Shown here piece by piece: positions 1 to 8,536 of a DNA stretch of 40,221 nucleotides (its first letter is position 1; each line of letters opens with the position of its first letter). This DNA comes from Candidatus Hydrogenedentota bacterium (GTDB lineage: Bacteria > Hydrogenedentota > Hydrogenedentia > Hydrogenedentales > SLHB01): assembly GCA_016209895.1 (NCBI GenBank), contig JACQVH010000235.1, positions 1 through 40,221 on the forward strand, given 5' to 3'. The translations under genes and the position numbers were made by a program. Below the pieces are notes generated by a model that made no database searches, was not told the DNA's origin, and saw only the letters and a program-made list of their open reading frames with translations.

Positions 1-11
1 CCTTGGTGCCC

Positions 12-65
12 GTCCATCTCGTCCATTTTGTCCATCCTGTCCACCAAGTCCACCGGGTCATTCAC
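12..65. repeat. 9-bp degenerate tandem array (GTCCAnnnn)
   Basis: GTCCA recurs at 12, 21, 30, 39 and 48, and GTCA at 57, so the spacing is exactly 9 bp over about six units while the last four bases of each unit vary. No coding signal fits it. It lies in the 542-bp region upstream of the first gene and may continue to the left of the window. The function is unknown; it is one of four short-period arrays in this window. Confidence 0.75.
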
Positions 66-170
66 ACCATCCAGGGACAAAGCCCCTTCCGTCGCAACCC
101 GATGTTCCATTCCGCACCTTGGCCTCCGAGGCCTTGGCGAAGGAGGGTCCGCAATCGCGAAATTCCTACA

Positions 171-290
171 AAAATGTATCCCATTTTTGTACCGATTTGG
201 TTCGCTTTTTTACCAATTTTTACCAATTTTTACCAAAAATGTCCCGTTTTTCACCGCTTTTGTACCGCTTTTTCACCCGAATTCACCCGA
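171..290. repeat. 10-bp degenerate T-rich tandem array
   Basis: The unit TACCAATTTT is repeated exactly at 211, 221 and 231. It is flanked on both sides by decayed copies of the type nnACCGnTTT and TTCACCCGA that keep roughly the same 10-bp step. The array is strikingly T-rich on the + strand, unlike the surrounding DNA. A 10-bp step is close to one helical turn, so phased curvature is possible, but that is inference. No gene or terminator is evident inside it. Confidence 0.65.
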
Positions 291-447
291 TTGCGCCTCG
301 TCACATCCTTGCCCGCCAAGGACTTACGCTCGCCGGCCCCGCCCCCGGCGGCCCGGCAGACCCCAATTTTCACCCCGAAGATCAGCAATCGCATCTCTTC
401 GGTGTCGGCGGCCGAGTCGCGATGCCCCGCAGGCAATTGCGAAAACC

Positions 448-491
448 GATTACGAAACTCGATTACAAACACGTCTTTCGATTACGATTAT
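448..491. repeat. GATTAC motif cluster upstream of the first gene
   Basis: GATTAC occurs at 448, 461 and 480, followed directly by GATTAT at 486, within 44 bp and just upstream of the translation start at 543. The spacing is irregular (13, 19 and 6 bp). It could be repeat debris like the two arrays to its left, or a clustered regulator-binding site. Nothing else was recognised between 291 and 542 except the Shine-Dalgarno-like GGGGAGAG ending at 540. Confidence 0.4.
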
Positions 492-542
492 CATGAACGG
501 TTTACAAGCGGGACAACGAGAATCAGGGAGTTGGGGAGAGCG

Positions 543-2525
543 ATGATGGAAGCATTTGGGCGGTTTCTTGACGGCTACAGCTACGTTTACGTTCAGTTGT
601 GGGAACATCTACGAGCGAAAACGTTTGCCGCGCTGGAGGCGAATGAGCGGCGTAAAGCAAGTTTGACGACGCCCGAACTTCTGGTCCAGCGCGGAAACGA
701 AATTCGCGAGACGTTCATTCGCTCGCTAGACGGCTTGCCGAAACCAGGGCGCTCCTTGAATGCCCGCGTAGTCGGAAAGATTCCGCGCCGGGGCTACACC
801 ATCGAGAAGGTCATTTTCGAGAGCGAGCCGAAGGTGTACGTCACGTCGCTGCTCTACGTGCCCGAAGGCCTGAAAGAACCGGCCCCGGCAGTCCTCTTCG
901 TCTCCGGTCATCACCTCGAGGCGAAGTGTAATCCGGAGTATCAGCGCGTGTGCCATGATCTCGCTCTGGCCGGACTCGTGACGCTCGCCATAGACCCCAC
1001 CGGCCAGGGCGAACGCATCACGCGACTCGGCCCCGACCCGAATGCCGCGCCCGCCGAATGGGGCACGACCGAGCATAGCTACCAAGGGCAACAATGCGTC
1101 CTGACCGGCACCAGCATCGCGCGCTATTTCCTGTTCGACGCCCTGCGCGGCATTGATTACCTCCAATCGCGGCGGGAAGTAGACCCGGACCGCATCGGCA
1201 TCACCGGCAATTCCGGGGGCGGCACGCAGACCAGCCTGGTGTGCATGTCCGGCGACCCGCGCATCAAGGCCGCGGCGCCGTGCACCTACGTGACCTCGCG
1301 CGATCACTACTACCTGACCGGTCAGCCGCAGGATGCCGAGCAGCTACAATTCGCGATGACGAAGAACGGCATCAACTTCGACGACTTCTTCCTGCCGTTC
1401 GCCCCGCGGCCCTTGCTCCTCGGTGCGGTGGATTCCGACTTCTTCCCCGTACCCGGCACGGAGCTAACACTGCGGCGGCTGAAGCGCATCTACGGCGTCT
1501 TCGGCAAGGAAGACCTGGTGGACTGGGAACTCGCGCCGGGCCACCACATGTACTGCAAAGAACTGCGGCAGGCGGCGGTGAATTGGTTTCGCAAGCACCT
1601 CCTGGGTGCGCCGGCGGATTTCGTCACGCAGGATGATGATCAGATTGAAACGTTGCCCGTTTCGGAGTTGTGGTGTACGAGCAAAGGCCACGTGATCACC
1701 GATTATCCCGAAGCGCGCACGCCGTATCACCGGAATCTGGAGATGCTGCCCAAACGTCCTGCGCCGCGCAGCCCCGAAGACTTTCGCGAGCGCGTCATTG
1801 ACGCGCTGGCCATCCGCGAGCGCCTGAACACGCCGCGCAAGACTTTCCCCTGCGTCCGCCAAACCCGCGAAAACGACGGACTGACCGTCCAGTCCGTTCT
1901 CTTCGAAAGCGAAGACGGCGTGATCGTGGCCGGGTGTCTGGCACAGCGCACCGGTGCGCCGCCCACCGAGGCGATCATCTCGTTGAGCGAAGCGGGCACG
2001 CTGGAATTGGACCAGCACCTCGCCGAGGCCAAGGAAGTTCTCGACAGCGGCCGCGCGCTGTTCGTGTTCGACGTGCGGGGAATGGGTTCCGTGAAATCCG
2101 AACCGATCAGCGCCTACGGGAACGACTATCCCTCGACGTTCTTCAACACCGAGGGCTGGTTCTTCTGGTCGGCATATTGCCTGGGGGAGTCGCTGCTGGG
2201 TATGCGCGTGTTCGACGTGCTACGGGCCTCGGAGTTTCTCCGAGGCGGTCGCGGTTTCGAGCGACTCGCTCTACGCGCGCGTGGGCTACAACCGGCTTTG
2301 TGGGGCTACCTCGCCGGCGCGCTCGATCCGGCGATTCGCGAGGTGACGATACACGACCTGATCGAGTCCTTCGAGAGCGTGGTCACGACCGAGCGTTACC
2401 GGATTGACATTACGCCGTCCTTCCTGGCCCACGGTCTGCTGCAACAGTTCGACCTACCGGAACTGCGCGGTCTGTTTCAAGGCCGTACGCTGGACCTGCA
2501 TACCGTGAGCACGGCGCGAGTCTGA
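543..2525 (+). CDS. two-domain alpha/beta hydrolase, acetyl-xylan-esterase type
   Basis: About 660 residues. The start at 543 is chosen because GGGGAGAG lies two bases upstream; the open frame further left runs only through repeat DNA. The first domain (about residues 70-370) has a nucleophile elbow G-N-S-G-G-G with Ser224, an Asp near 297-299 in the segment GAVDSDFF, and the dyad His334-His335 in PGHHMY. This is the Ser-Asp-His order of the large acetyl-xylan-esterase/prolyl-oligopeptidase-like hydrolases common in polysaccharide-degrading bacteria. The second half (about 430-660) again looks like a hydrolase fold (SVLFESEDG, FVFDVRGMG) but has no G-x-S-x-G elbow: the equivalent stretch reads ARGLQPALWGY. 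It is probably a non-catalytic second domain. No signal peptide is seen, so the product is probably cytoplasmic or exported another way. It is convergent with the CE7 esterase gene, whose stop lies 14 bp away. The exact substrate is not known. Confidence 0.8.
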   Translation: MMEAFGRFLDGYSYVYVQLWEHLRAKTFAALEANERRKASLTTPELLVQRGNEIRETFIRSLDGLPKPGRSLNARVVGKIPRRGYTIEKVIFESEPKVYVTSLLYVPEGLKEPAPAVLFVSGHHLEAKCNPEYQRVCHDLALAGLVTLAIDPTGQGERITRLGPDPNAAPAEWGTTEHSYQGQQCVLTGTSIARYFLFDALRGIDYLQSRREVDPDRIGITGNSGGGTQTSLVCMSGDPRIKAAAPCTYVTSRDHYYLTGQPQDAEQLQFAMTKNGINFDDFFLPFAPRPLLLGAVDSDFFPVPGTELTLRRLKRIYGVFGKEDLVDWELAPGHHMYCKELRQAAVNWFRKHLLGAPADFVTQDDDQIETLPVSELWCTSKGHVITDYPEARTPYHRNLEMLPKRPAPRSPEDFRERVIDALAIRERLNTPRKTFPCVRQTRENDGLTVQSVLFESEDGVIVAGCLAQRTGAPPTEAIISLSEAGTLELDQHLAEAKEVLDSGRALFVFDVRGMGSVKSEPISAYGNDYPSTFFNTEGWFFWSAYCLGESLLGMRVFDVLRASEFLRGGRGFERLALRARGLQPALWGYLAGALDPAIREVTIHDLIESFESVVTTERYRIDITPSFLAHGLLQQFDLPELRGLFQGRTLDLHTVSTARV

Positions 2526-2539
2526 GCGGCCCGAACGTT

Positions 2540-3487
2540 TCACATCAAATGTTGCCTCGCCCACGCAATCTGATTCTCCTTATTCAGTCCGCCCTCGTGG
2601 CCGTTGAAGGCGTAGGTGTCAATCCGCTTTTCCGCAACCGGGATACGGTTGTAGGCCGTGAAAATCGTGGATGGCGGACAGAGTTCATCTTGCAGTCCGC
2701 ACGAAACCAGGGTTGGACACTGGATGCGGTCCGCAAGGTTATTGAGTTCCACGTAACTGAGCGTCCGCATAGCAGTTTCGAGATCCCAGGGCCGGCGCTG
2801 GAAGTAGACGATTAGGTCCGTCCACGGCGCGGCCTTGGTCAATTCGAGCGTCCGGCGGAAATGGCCGAAGGCGGGTACTTCCGGCATGCAGAGACGCGGG
2901 CGAGGATCGAGCGACGCCGCCGCCAGACTCAACCCGCCGCCCTGGCTGACGCCGGATACGCCGATGGACTCGGCTTCGACTTCGGACCGCGTGCACGCGT
3001 AGTCCACCGCGCGGACCGTGTCCACGTAGGCGCGCGTGAAATAGTACTTTTCCGGCGTAAGAATGCCGCTGGTCATCCAACCCGTGTATCGCCCCGAAGG
3101 GTAGTCCGCGTGGTCGGTGCTGTCGCCGCACTGGCCGCGCACGTCGAAGGTCAGCACCGTGAATCCTTGCAGCGCCCACAAAAGATAGTCGGCGACCTTC
3201 CCCCGGTTTCCGCTGTAGCCGTGAAAGAAGACCAACGTCGGCCGGGGCAACGAATCGGCCAGGGTCACGAGCCAGCCGACGATGCGACCACCGTCATACG
3301 CGGCGAAGGAGACTTTCTCGACGTGGAGTTCGTTAATCGGATACTCGACCTCCTGGGCGGTGGCATCGAGTGGCTGGGCTCGGCTCGATTCCAGGGCGCG
3401 TTCCCAGAACGCGTCGAAATCCGGCTCTTTCACCTGAGGTAACGAGTAAGTGCGAAGTTGCTCGAGCGGCAGATCAAAAAGAAACAT
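2540..3487 (-). CDS. acetylxylan esterase / cephalosporin-C deacetylase family (CE7)
   Basis: 315 residues, the usual CE7 length. The start at 3487 (MFLFDLPLEQL) is preferred because a longer in-frame start would overlap the glycosyltransferase gene, the family begins at this point, and a GGGAAGGG motif lies upstream. Catalytic residues are clear: Ser181 in GVSQGG, Asp267 in CGLQDELCPP and His297 in FNGHEGG, with the oxyanion Tyr91 in HGYSGN. These positions match those known for Bacillus CE7 enzymes almost exactly. Such enzymes remove O-acetyl groups from short xylo-oligosaccharides and cephalosporin C. The gene starts 2 bp after the GT2 stop codon and is the last gene of the minus-strand operon, so here it may trim acetyl groups from the glycan that the operon makes; that is inference. 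Confidence 0.93.
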   Translation of the reverse strand: MFLFDLPLEQLRTYSLPQVKEPDFDAFWERALESSRAQPLDATAQEVEYPINELHVEKVSFAAYDGGRIVGWLVTLADSLPRPTLVFFHGYSGNRGKVADYLLWALQGFTVLTFDVRGQCGDSTDHADYPSGRYTGWMTSGILTPEKYYFTRAYVDTVRAVDYACTRSEVEAESIGVSGVSQGGGLSLAAASLDPRPRLCMPEVPAFGHFRRTLELTKAAPWTDLIVYFQRRPWDLETAMRTLSYVELNNLADRIQCPTLVSCGLQDELCPPSTIFTAYNRIPVAEKRIDTYAFNGHEGGLNKENQIAWARQHLM

Positions 3488-3489
3488 AG

Positions 3490-4509
3490 TCAAACCCTTC
3501 CCGTTTTGATATCGGCGCGTGAATCGTGTTCGAGGATTTCCCGGACGACGAACGAAGGCTGGTCGCGCACTTCGCGGTACATACGGCCCACGTATTCGCC
3601 GAGGATACCGAGGCCAATAAGCTGCACGGCGGAGAAGAAACTCAATGTCGCGACTAGAATCCAAATGGAACCATTCTCGGCCAGGAATCCGAGCGCGTAC
3701 GCGCTAATCAGCCAAACCAGGGCCAATATACTCAAACCCAGCAGCGGCCAGCCCAAATAGGAGGCGAACCGGAGCGGCATGACCGTAAAGTTGCACACAA
3801 AGTTCAGGGTAAGCGCGACCAATTGTGGAATGGTGTATTTCGATTCGCCGGCATTGCGTTCCATGTGCGCCACCGGCACCGCGGACCAGCGCCCGTAACT
3901 CAGCCAGGCCAGCAGCCCGTTCAGGTAACGGGATTTCTCATTGTAGAGGTTGATGGTGTTGACGAAGCGCCGGTCCAAGGCGGTGAAGCCGCTCGCGCTG
4001 TCGGGGATATCAATCCCCGTAACGCGGTACAACAAATTCGACATAAGCCAGGAACCCGCGCGACGTACCAGGGAACCGACCCGTCCGCTGCGCACGCCGT
4101 ACACGACGTCGTACCCTTCGCGCAATTTATCCACCAGCTTCGGGATTTCCTCCGGCGCGGTCTGCAGATCGGCATCGAGTTGGACAATCATCTCCCCACG
4201 CGCATAACGCAGCCCGGCGGACCAAGCCATCTGCTGGCCGAAATTTCGCGCAAATCGCACCACGCGAACGGAAGAATCGGACTCGTACAGCCGCCGCAGG
4301 ATTGCTGCCGACTGGTCCGTGCTGCCGTCGTCAACGAAGAGGATTTCGTGGCTGAGGCCGTATTCCCGGAGCGTTTTTGAGAGGCGCCCGTAAAGGTGGT
4401 CGAGGTTTCCTTCCTCGTTGTACACCGGAATGATTACAGACAATGCCAACGGCGCAGGAGTAGGTCCTGCCTGCGTCTCGTGCGTTGTAGCTCTCGTATC
4501 TTCACCCAT
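3490..4509 (-). CDS. membrane-anchored GT2 glycosyltransferase, GtrB/DPM1-like
   Basis: 339 residues. The N-terminal GT-A domain carries SVIIPVYNEE (24-33), FVDDGSTD (58-65) and the metal/nucleotide site LDADLQ (111-116). The C-terminal third has hydrophobic segments near 250-275 and 283-305, and the family-typical tail LGEYVGRMYREV. This arrangement is that of polyprenyl-phosphate sugar transferases (GtrB, ArnC, dolichol-phosphate mannose synthase type), which move a sugar from a nucleotide donor to undecaprenyl phosphate at the inner face of the membrane. Which sugar cannot be read from sequence. The gene sits 31 bp after the WbqC-like gene and 2 bp before the CE7 esterase, in one operon. 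Confidence 0.92.
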   Translation of the reverse strand: MGEDTRATTHETQAGPTPAPLALSVIIPVYNEEGNLDHLYGRLSKTLREYGLSHEILFVDDGSTDQSAAILRRLYESDSSVRVVRFARNFGQQMAWSAGLRYARGEMIVQLDADLQTAPEEIPKLVDKLREGYDVVYGVRSGRVGSLVRRAGSWLMSNLLYRVTGIDIPDSASGFTALDRRFVNTINLYNEKSRYLNGLLAWLSYGRWSAVPVAHMERNAGESKYTIPQLVALTLNFVCNFTVMPLRFASYLGWPLLGLSILALVWLISAYALGFLAENGSIWILVATLSFFSAVQLIGLGILGEYVGRMYREVRDQPSFVVREILEHDSRADIKTGRV

Positions 4510-4540
4510 CGCGCATGGTCCTCGTCACTCGCGCCTTGAC

Positions 4541-5218
4541 TTATATCAGTTCCGCCCCCTGCGGGCCAACGTTGAGCAACAGGTCAATCGCCGAAAGATG
4601 CGATAGAAACGGCTCAAACTGCTGGGGATACGGCTTGCAAACATAATCCTGGAAGGCGACCTTCAGTCCGACAGCCTCGAACTGGGAAGTTTCGATGAAG
4701 TTGCGTCCGGAGCTGCCTTCCAGAAAAGTGTCGCCGCCGACAGCTCGTACAAGATCGATCAGGCTCTGTGTTTTGTCAGGCCCGAATTGGACGGGGACCT
4801 CGCTGAGGAGCTTGTTCGGCGTGCTCAGGCCAAACTCCCTCACAAAGAACTCAATGAACCACAGGTCCAACTCGATAAGCAGACGCCATTTGCGCTCGTA
4901 GGTGTCTCGCAGGAAACTCTCATAAGGCTTCCAGAACGGGGCGTGGCGGTAGTTTTCGAGCAGCAGACGGAAGTGCCGCTTCCGCCACGGCTGGTCGTCA
5001 TCAATCTCGACTTCGTTAATGAGTTGGTTCGGGGCGGATTTCTTCACCGGCACGGTCAAATACGTGAAACCGCTTGGAGTCCGAATCCGGTTGCGGTTGC
5101 GCCAGTCTTGTTTCGTATATTTGAGATTGTCCTCGATGATGAACAGACCGCTCCGCTTCATCAGGTCGAAAAAGCCGAGCCACGGCAGATATCCCGCTTG
5201 CAGCGCCGCTACGATCAT
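4541..5218 (-). CDS. WbqC-like family protein
   Basis: 225 residues, full length for the WbqC-like family (PF08889). Recognisable motifs are QAGYLPWLGFFDLMKRS at the N-terminus, DNLKYTKQDWRNRNRI, YLTVPVKK, and the C-terminal PYPQQFEPFLSHLSAIDLLLN. Members are found in O-antigen and other polysaccharide clusters and beside aminotransferase or acyl-activation genes; their reaction has not been settled as far as I know. The ATG overlaps the end of the asparagine-synthetase-like gene by four bases (5215-5218), implying translational coupling and joint function. Confidence 0.9.
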   Translation of the reverse strand: MIVAALQAGYLPWLGFFDLMKRSGLFIIEDNLKYTKQDWRNRNRIRTPSGFTYLTVPVKKSAPNQLINEVEIDDDQPWRKRHFRLLLENYRHAPFWKPYESFLRDTYERKWRLLIELDLWFIEFFVREFGLSTPNKLLSEVPVQFGPDKTQSLIDLVRAVGGDTFLEGSSGRNFIETSQFEAVGLKVAFQDYVCKPYPQQFEPFLSHLSAIDLLLNVGPQGAELI

Positions 5219-6945
5219 GGGCCCTCCTTGCCGTCAAGAAACTGGCGAAACCATTCCCGAATGCAGAGCACCGCCCAGATTTGCCAGCCTTGGTTCGAAT
5301 CGCCGCGAAAGTGATCTTTCACCAACTGCGATACGCCCTCGGGGTTGAACACGGACCAGAATGCGCTACTGTCTTCATGGAGCGACTCGCGCACGAAGTT
5401 TTCAAGACCGGCGCGGAGCATTTCGCCAAACGGTGTGCGGAACCCGACTTTTCTGCGATCCAAAACTTCCGCCGGGAGCAAGTGCACGACCGCCGATTTC
5501 AGCAGACCTTTGGGTTCGCCGTTCAGCCGTTTCAGCTCGGCCGGAATACGCAACGCCAGTTCGATCACGCGACGGTCCAGAAACGGCGCGGCGGGTTGAA
5601 TGCCGAAGCGCCGGCTGATCTTATAGTCCAGAACGAGCCAGTTTGCGAGCAGCGTACGGAAATCCAGCGCCAGGATTTTCTCGAGCGGCGTGCTGCTCGG
5701 ACAGTCCTCCAGAACCTGCTCGTAGGCCGCTTCCGGACCGTAGTCAACCTCGGCCAGAAATTCGGGCCGGAGTAGCCTTGCGCGCTGCTCCGCATTGAAT
5801 ACGGTCCGCACCTCACGGTGACGCGCCAACGCCGCGTCGCGATGCCATTCATAACCCGTGAACAGTTCGTCCGCACCGCGGCCACCGACCATCGTTCGCA
5901 GACCGCGGCCTGCCGCGGTCGTCTCCAGCAGAAAACGCGGAAACACCGGGGGATGGCACTTGGGTTCTTCGATGGTGCGAATCATATCGGAGAATACTTC
6001 CGGAAGTTCCGACGGCTTCGGGGCGATTTCGACCAATTCCACGCCCAACCTCCGGGCTACAATACGACCAAAACGGGCTTCATCATGATCCGGATATTCC
6101 GGAAAGGCTGCGACAAAGGCGGGCGGCGGCACGGCGCGATCCTGGCCGAGCAAGACGGTCAGCAGACTGCTGTCAATACCGCCGCTGAGATGGCACCCCA
6201 TGGCCTCGCTTCGCACGGCGTTTGTAGCGTTCGTCAGAGCCTCGAGAATCGCCTCGGACCATTCCGCGACAGATCGTTCCTCCGGGGCAGGCTCGAATTC
6301 AGAGTAGCGTTCCGTCCGACCGTTGCAGTAGACCGTACCTTGCGGCAGCAGGTGAACGCCCTGGAAGAATGTCTTATCGTCCAGCGACCAGAAGAACGCC
6401 AGATAATCCAGCAGTGCCGCCGGATTGAGGGTAACGAGGCCCAGTTCCGGCAAGACGTCGCAAATCGTAGACCCGAAGATGAGCCGCCCATCGGACACGG
6501 AGGCGTAGTACAAAGGTTCAAGTCCCGCCGCATCCCGCGCCAGCAAGGTTCGCTGATGATCAGAGTCGTGAAGTGCCAGAGCGAAACGTCCGGGCAAATG
6601 CTTCGGGAACTGAAGGCCGTGCTCGGCGTACAACTGGAGAATTCGGCGGCCGGTCTCCTCATCACTCAAAGCCGAACCAAAGGCAATCCGGCCCGACCAA
6701 AGTACGGCAACCCTACCGGCCGGGTCAGTATACTGACAGCCTTCGCCTTGAATACTCGCGTTTACACTACCCCGCATCCGCCATGCCCTGCCTGGCCGAA
6801 AGCATAACGGCAGGCTTGATGGCGCCGCAACTTGCAGGACTCGGACGTTGGGATCGGAAGAACCACGAGTCGTGCCAGATTCCCGACGGGATGAGGGCGG
6901 GCCACTTCTCCGTGATCGAGAAGGACCGTATTCGCATGAGGCCAC
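5215..6945 (-). CDS. asparagine-synthetase-like amidotransferase with degenerate glutaminase domain
   Basis: The C-terminal synthetase half is clear: the PP-loop SGGIDSS (254-260 from the GTG start) and GGRGADELF (354-362) match AsnB-type ATP pyrophosphatases. The N-terminal class II glutaminase half is not normal. There is no start Met-Cys, the NGEIYN motif reads SGRIAF, and roughly the first 75 residues of the family are unrecognisable, although the later segment FALALHDSDH...LLARDAAGLEPLYYA is typical. The GTG at 6945 has an AGGA eight bases upstream; an ATG at 6777 gives a shorter form that omits the non-homologous part. A different frame starting at ATG 6937 also reads well until its stop at 6767, so an N-terminal frameshift is possible. 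The protein may use free ammonia or be inactive as an amidotransferase. It lies 59 bp after the radical SAM gene and overlaps the WbqC-like gene. Confidence 0.85.
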   Translation of the reverse strand: MASCEYGPSRSRRSGPPSSRRESGTTRGSSDPNVRVLQVAAPSSLPLCFRPGRAWRMRGSVNASIQGEGCQYTDPAGRVAVLWSGRIAFGSALSDEETGRRILQLYAEHGLQFPKHLPGRFALALHDSDHQRTLLARDAAGLEPLYYASVSDGRLIFGSTICDVLPELGLVTLNPAALLDYLAFFWSLDDKTFFQGVHLLPQGTVYCNGRTERYSEFEPAPEERSVAEWSEAILEALTNATNAVRSEAMGCHLSGGIDSSLLTVLLGQDRAVPPPAFVAAFPEYPDHDEARFGRIVARRLGVELVEIAPKPSELPEVFSDMIRTIEEPKCHPPVFPRFLLETTAAGRGLRTMVGGRGADELFTGYEWHRDAALARHREVRTVFNAEQRARLLRPEFLAEVDYGPEAAYEQVLEDCPSSTPLEKILALDFRTLLANWLVLDYKISRRFGIQPAAPFLDRRVIELALRIPAELKRLNGEPKGLLKSAVVHLLPAEVLDRRKVGFRTPFGEMLRAGLENFVRESLHEDSSAFWSVFNPEGVSQLVKDHFRGDSNQGWQIWAVLCIREWFRQFLDGKEGP

Positions 6946-7004
6946 TTGTCGCGTCCTGACCTCCGCGACAGACAGATTTCTTTACCCTTCTATCCTGGAT
7001 GTAG

Positions 7005-8486
7005 TCATGAACCACGCATTCGCTGGGCGAGAAATCGCAGGCGGTCTTTGCGGCCGGGGAGGCGGTGGAAATCGGCGTTGATAGTGTCGGCGATGATATC
7101 GGGGGCGTCGGAACCGGCTTGTATAAGAAATGTGTAGAGGTACTCGGCGAGTTGGGCCAAGGGGAATTCGTGGGTGCGGCCGGTGGCGGTCCAAATGTAG
7201 TCCGATAACTCCAAGATGGCCCGGAAGGCGGTGGGACGCGAGCGCCAGAGCAGGGGTAGCGCCTTCGGGAAATTGCCGGAGTTGTAGTAGAGATCGAAGT
7301 AGCGCGCGAAGCGTTTCAGGCGCTGCATCTGCGCGTAGTCAATGAGGTCGGTCTGGAGGACTTCGTAGGGCGGCTGCGGCGAAAAGGCGAGCTCGTGCGT
7401 TTCCGTGTGGCGCGTGATGGGTGTGCCTTTCAGGCGTTTCAGGATGCCGACCTGAATTTCCTGCGGCGCGAGCGCGATGAGCCGGTTGAAGCCTTCGCCG
7501 AAACTTTCCATGGACTCGCCGGGCAGTCCGACGATCAGGTCGGCGTGAATCGTGGCGCCGGTGCGGGTCCGCAGGAATTTCAGATTCTGTTCGGTCTTCG
7601 CCATGTCCTGCCGACGTGAGATGGCGGTCTGGGCCTCGACGTTGAAGGTCTGGATGCCGACTTCGAGGTGCAGTCCGCCGGGCGGGAACTGGGCCAGGAG
7701 GTCCAGCACGGACGGCGCGAGGCGGTCAGGCATAATCTCGAAATGGAGCCGCATGCCTTCGCGCCAGCGGTCGAGAAAAAACCGGAGAATCCTCTCGACG
7801 CGCTGCGCGCGCAGATTGAAGGTGCGGTCCACAAACGTAAAGTTCCTCGCACCGCGGTCCATCAAGCGCTGCATGGCCGCAAGGAACGCGTCGAGTGGAA
7901 ATTCGCGTACGCGGTCTTCGAGGGACGACAGGCAGAACTCGCAACTGAAGGGGCAGCCGCGCGACGCCTCGACGTAGGTAATGCGTTGAGACAGGTCTTT
8001 GTCCGTATACGCGTCGTAAGGCAGTGCGACGCGACACAGGTCGGGATGCGGCTCACTGACGACCCGCTCCGCAGGCCGGCGACCATTGAGCAACTTCACG
8101 GCTAACTCCGCGAATGCGATATCCCCCTCGCCCCGGACGAGAAAGTCCGCTGCAGCGAACAGTTCCGTGCCTTCGTACTCATAGCTGACCTCCGGACCGC
8201 CGATAACGACCACGGTTTCCGGACGCACGGCCTTGATGATTTGTACCACCTGCGTGATCGGCGCGACGTTCCAGATGTAAACACCCAGACCGATGATCTT
8301 CGGGTCGTCAGCAAGGAGCGCCTCGGCGATTTCTCCCGCCGGTTGATTCAACGCGAATTCACGGACGACCGCCTGCTCGCGTAGCGCCCCCAGGTTCGCC
8401 CAGAGGTACCGCAATCCGAAGGACGTGTGGGTGTACCGGGCGTTGATGGTGGTTAGAGTTATTGGGTGACCTTGCAAGGCTCTCAC
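7005..8486 (-). CDS. B12-binding-type radical SAM protein (DUF4080 type)
   Basis: The radical SAM cluster motif is C-P-F-S-C-E-F-C (CxxxCxxC, cysteines 178, 182 and 185 from the start used here), preceded by an N-terminal Rossmann-like domain of the cobalamin-binding type (ITLTTINARYTHTS, IIGLGVYIWN, VVIGGPEVS). The C-terminal part (FARYFDLYYNSGNF...) resembles DUF4080. These proteins use a 4Fe-4S cluster and SAM to start radical chemistry; the substrate is unknown for this branch. The start was put at GTG 8486 because family members begin just before the ITLTT segment; a GTG at 8540, overlapping the stop of the upstream 61-codon gene as GTGA, is the alternative. It heads the large genes of the minus-strand operon. 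Confidence 0.88.
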   Translation of the reverse strand: MRALQGHPITLTTINARYTHTSFGLRYLWANLGALREQAVVREFALNQPAGEIAEALLADDPKIIGLGVYIWNVAPITQVVQIIKAVRPETVVVIGGPEVSYEYEGTELFAAADFLVRGEGDIAFAELAVKLLNGRRPAERVVSEPHPDLCRVALPYDAYTDKDLSQRITYVEASRGCPFSCEFCLSSLEDRVREFPLDAFLAAMQRLMDRGARNFTFVDRTFNLRAQRVERILRFFLDRWREGMRLHFEIMPDRLAPSVLDLLAQFPPGGLHLEVGIQTFNVEAQTAISRRQDMAKTEQNLKFLRTRTGATIHADLIVGLPGESMESFGEGFNRLIALAPQEIQVGILKRLKGTPITRHTETHELAFSPQPPYEVLQTDLIDYAQMQRLKRFARYFDLYYNSGNFPKALPLLWRSRPTAFRAILELSDYIWTATGRTHEFPLAQLAEYLYTFLIQAGSDAPDIIADTINADFHRLPGRKDRLRFLAQRMRGS

Positions 8487-8536
8487 AGATCCCCGACCGT
8501 AACTGACAACGCGCGCCGTAGGTCGAAGTCCGCAGG

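Noticed and set aside
12-290. CRISPR array
   Set aside because: Units are 9-10 bp without unique spacers, and no cas gene is present.
3-542. N-terminal extension of the first esterase by 180 codons
   Set aside because: It is coded by tandem-repeat DNA with no domain, and a clear SD precedes the ATG at 543.
5292-5301. GGTTCGAATC, resembling a tRNA T-loop
   Set aside because: It lies inside the AsnB-like coding region and no acceptor or anticodon stem can be built around it.
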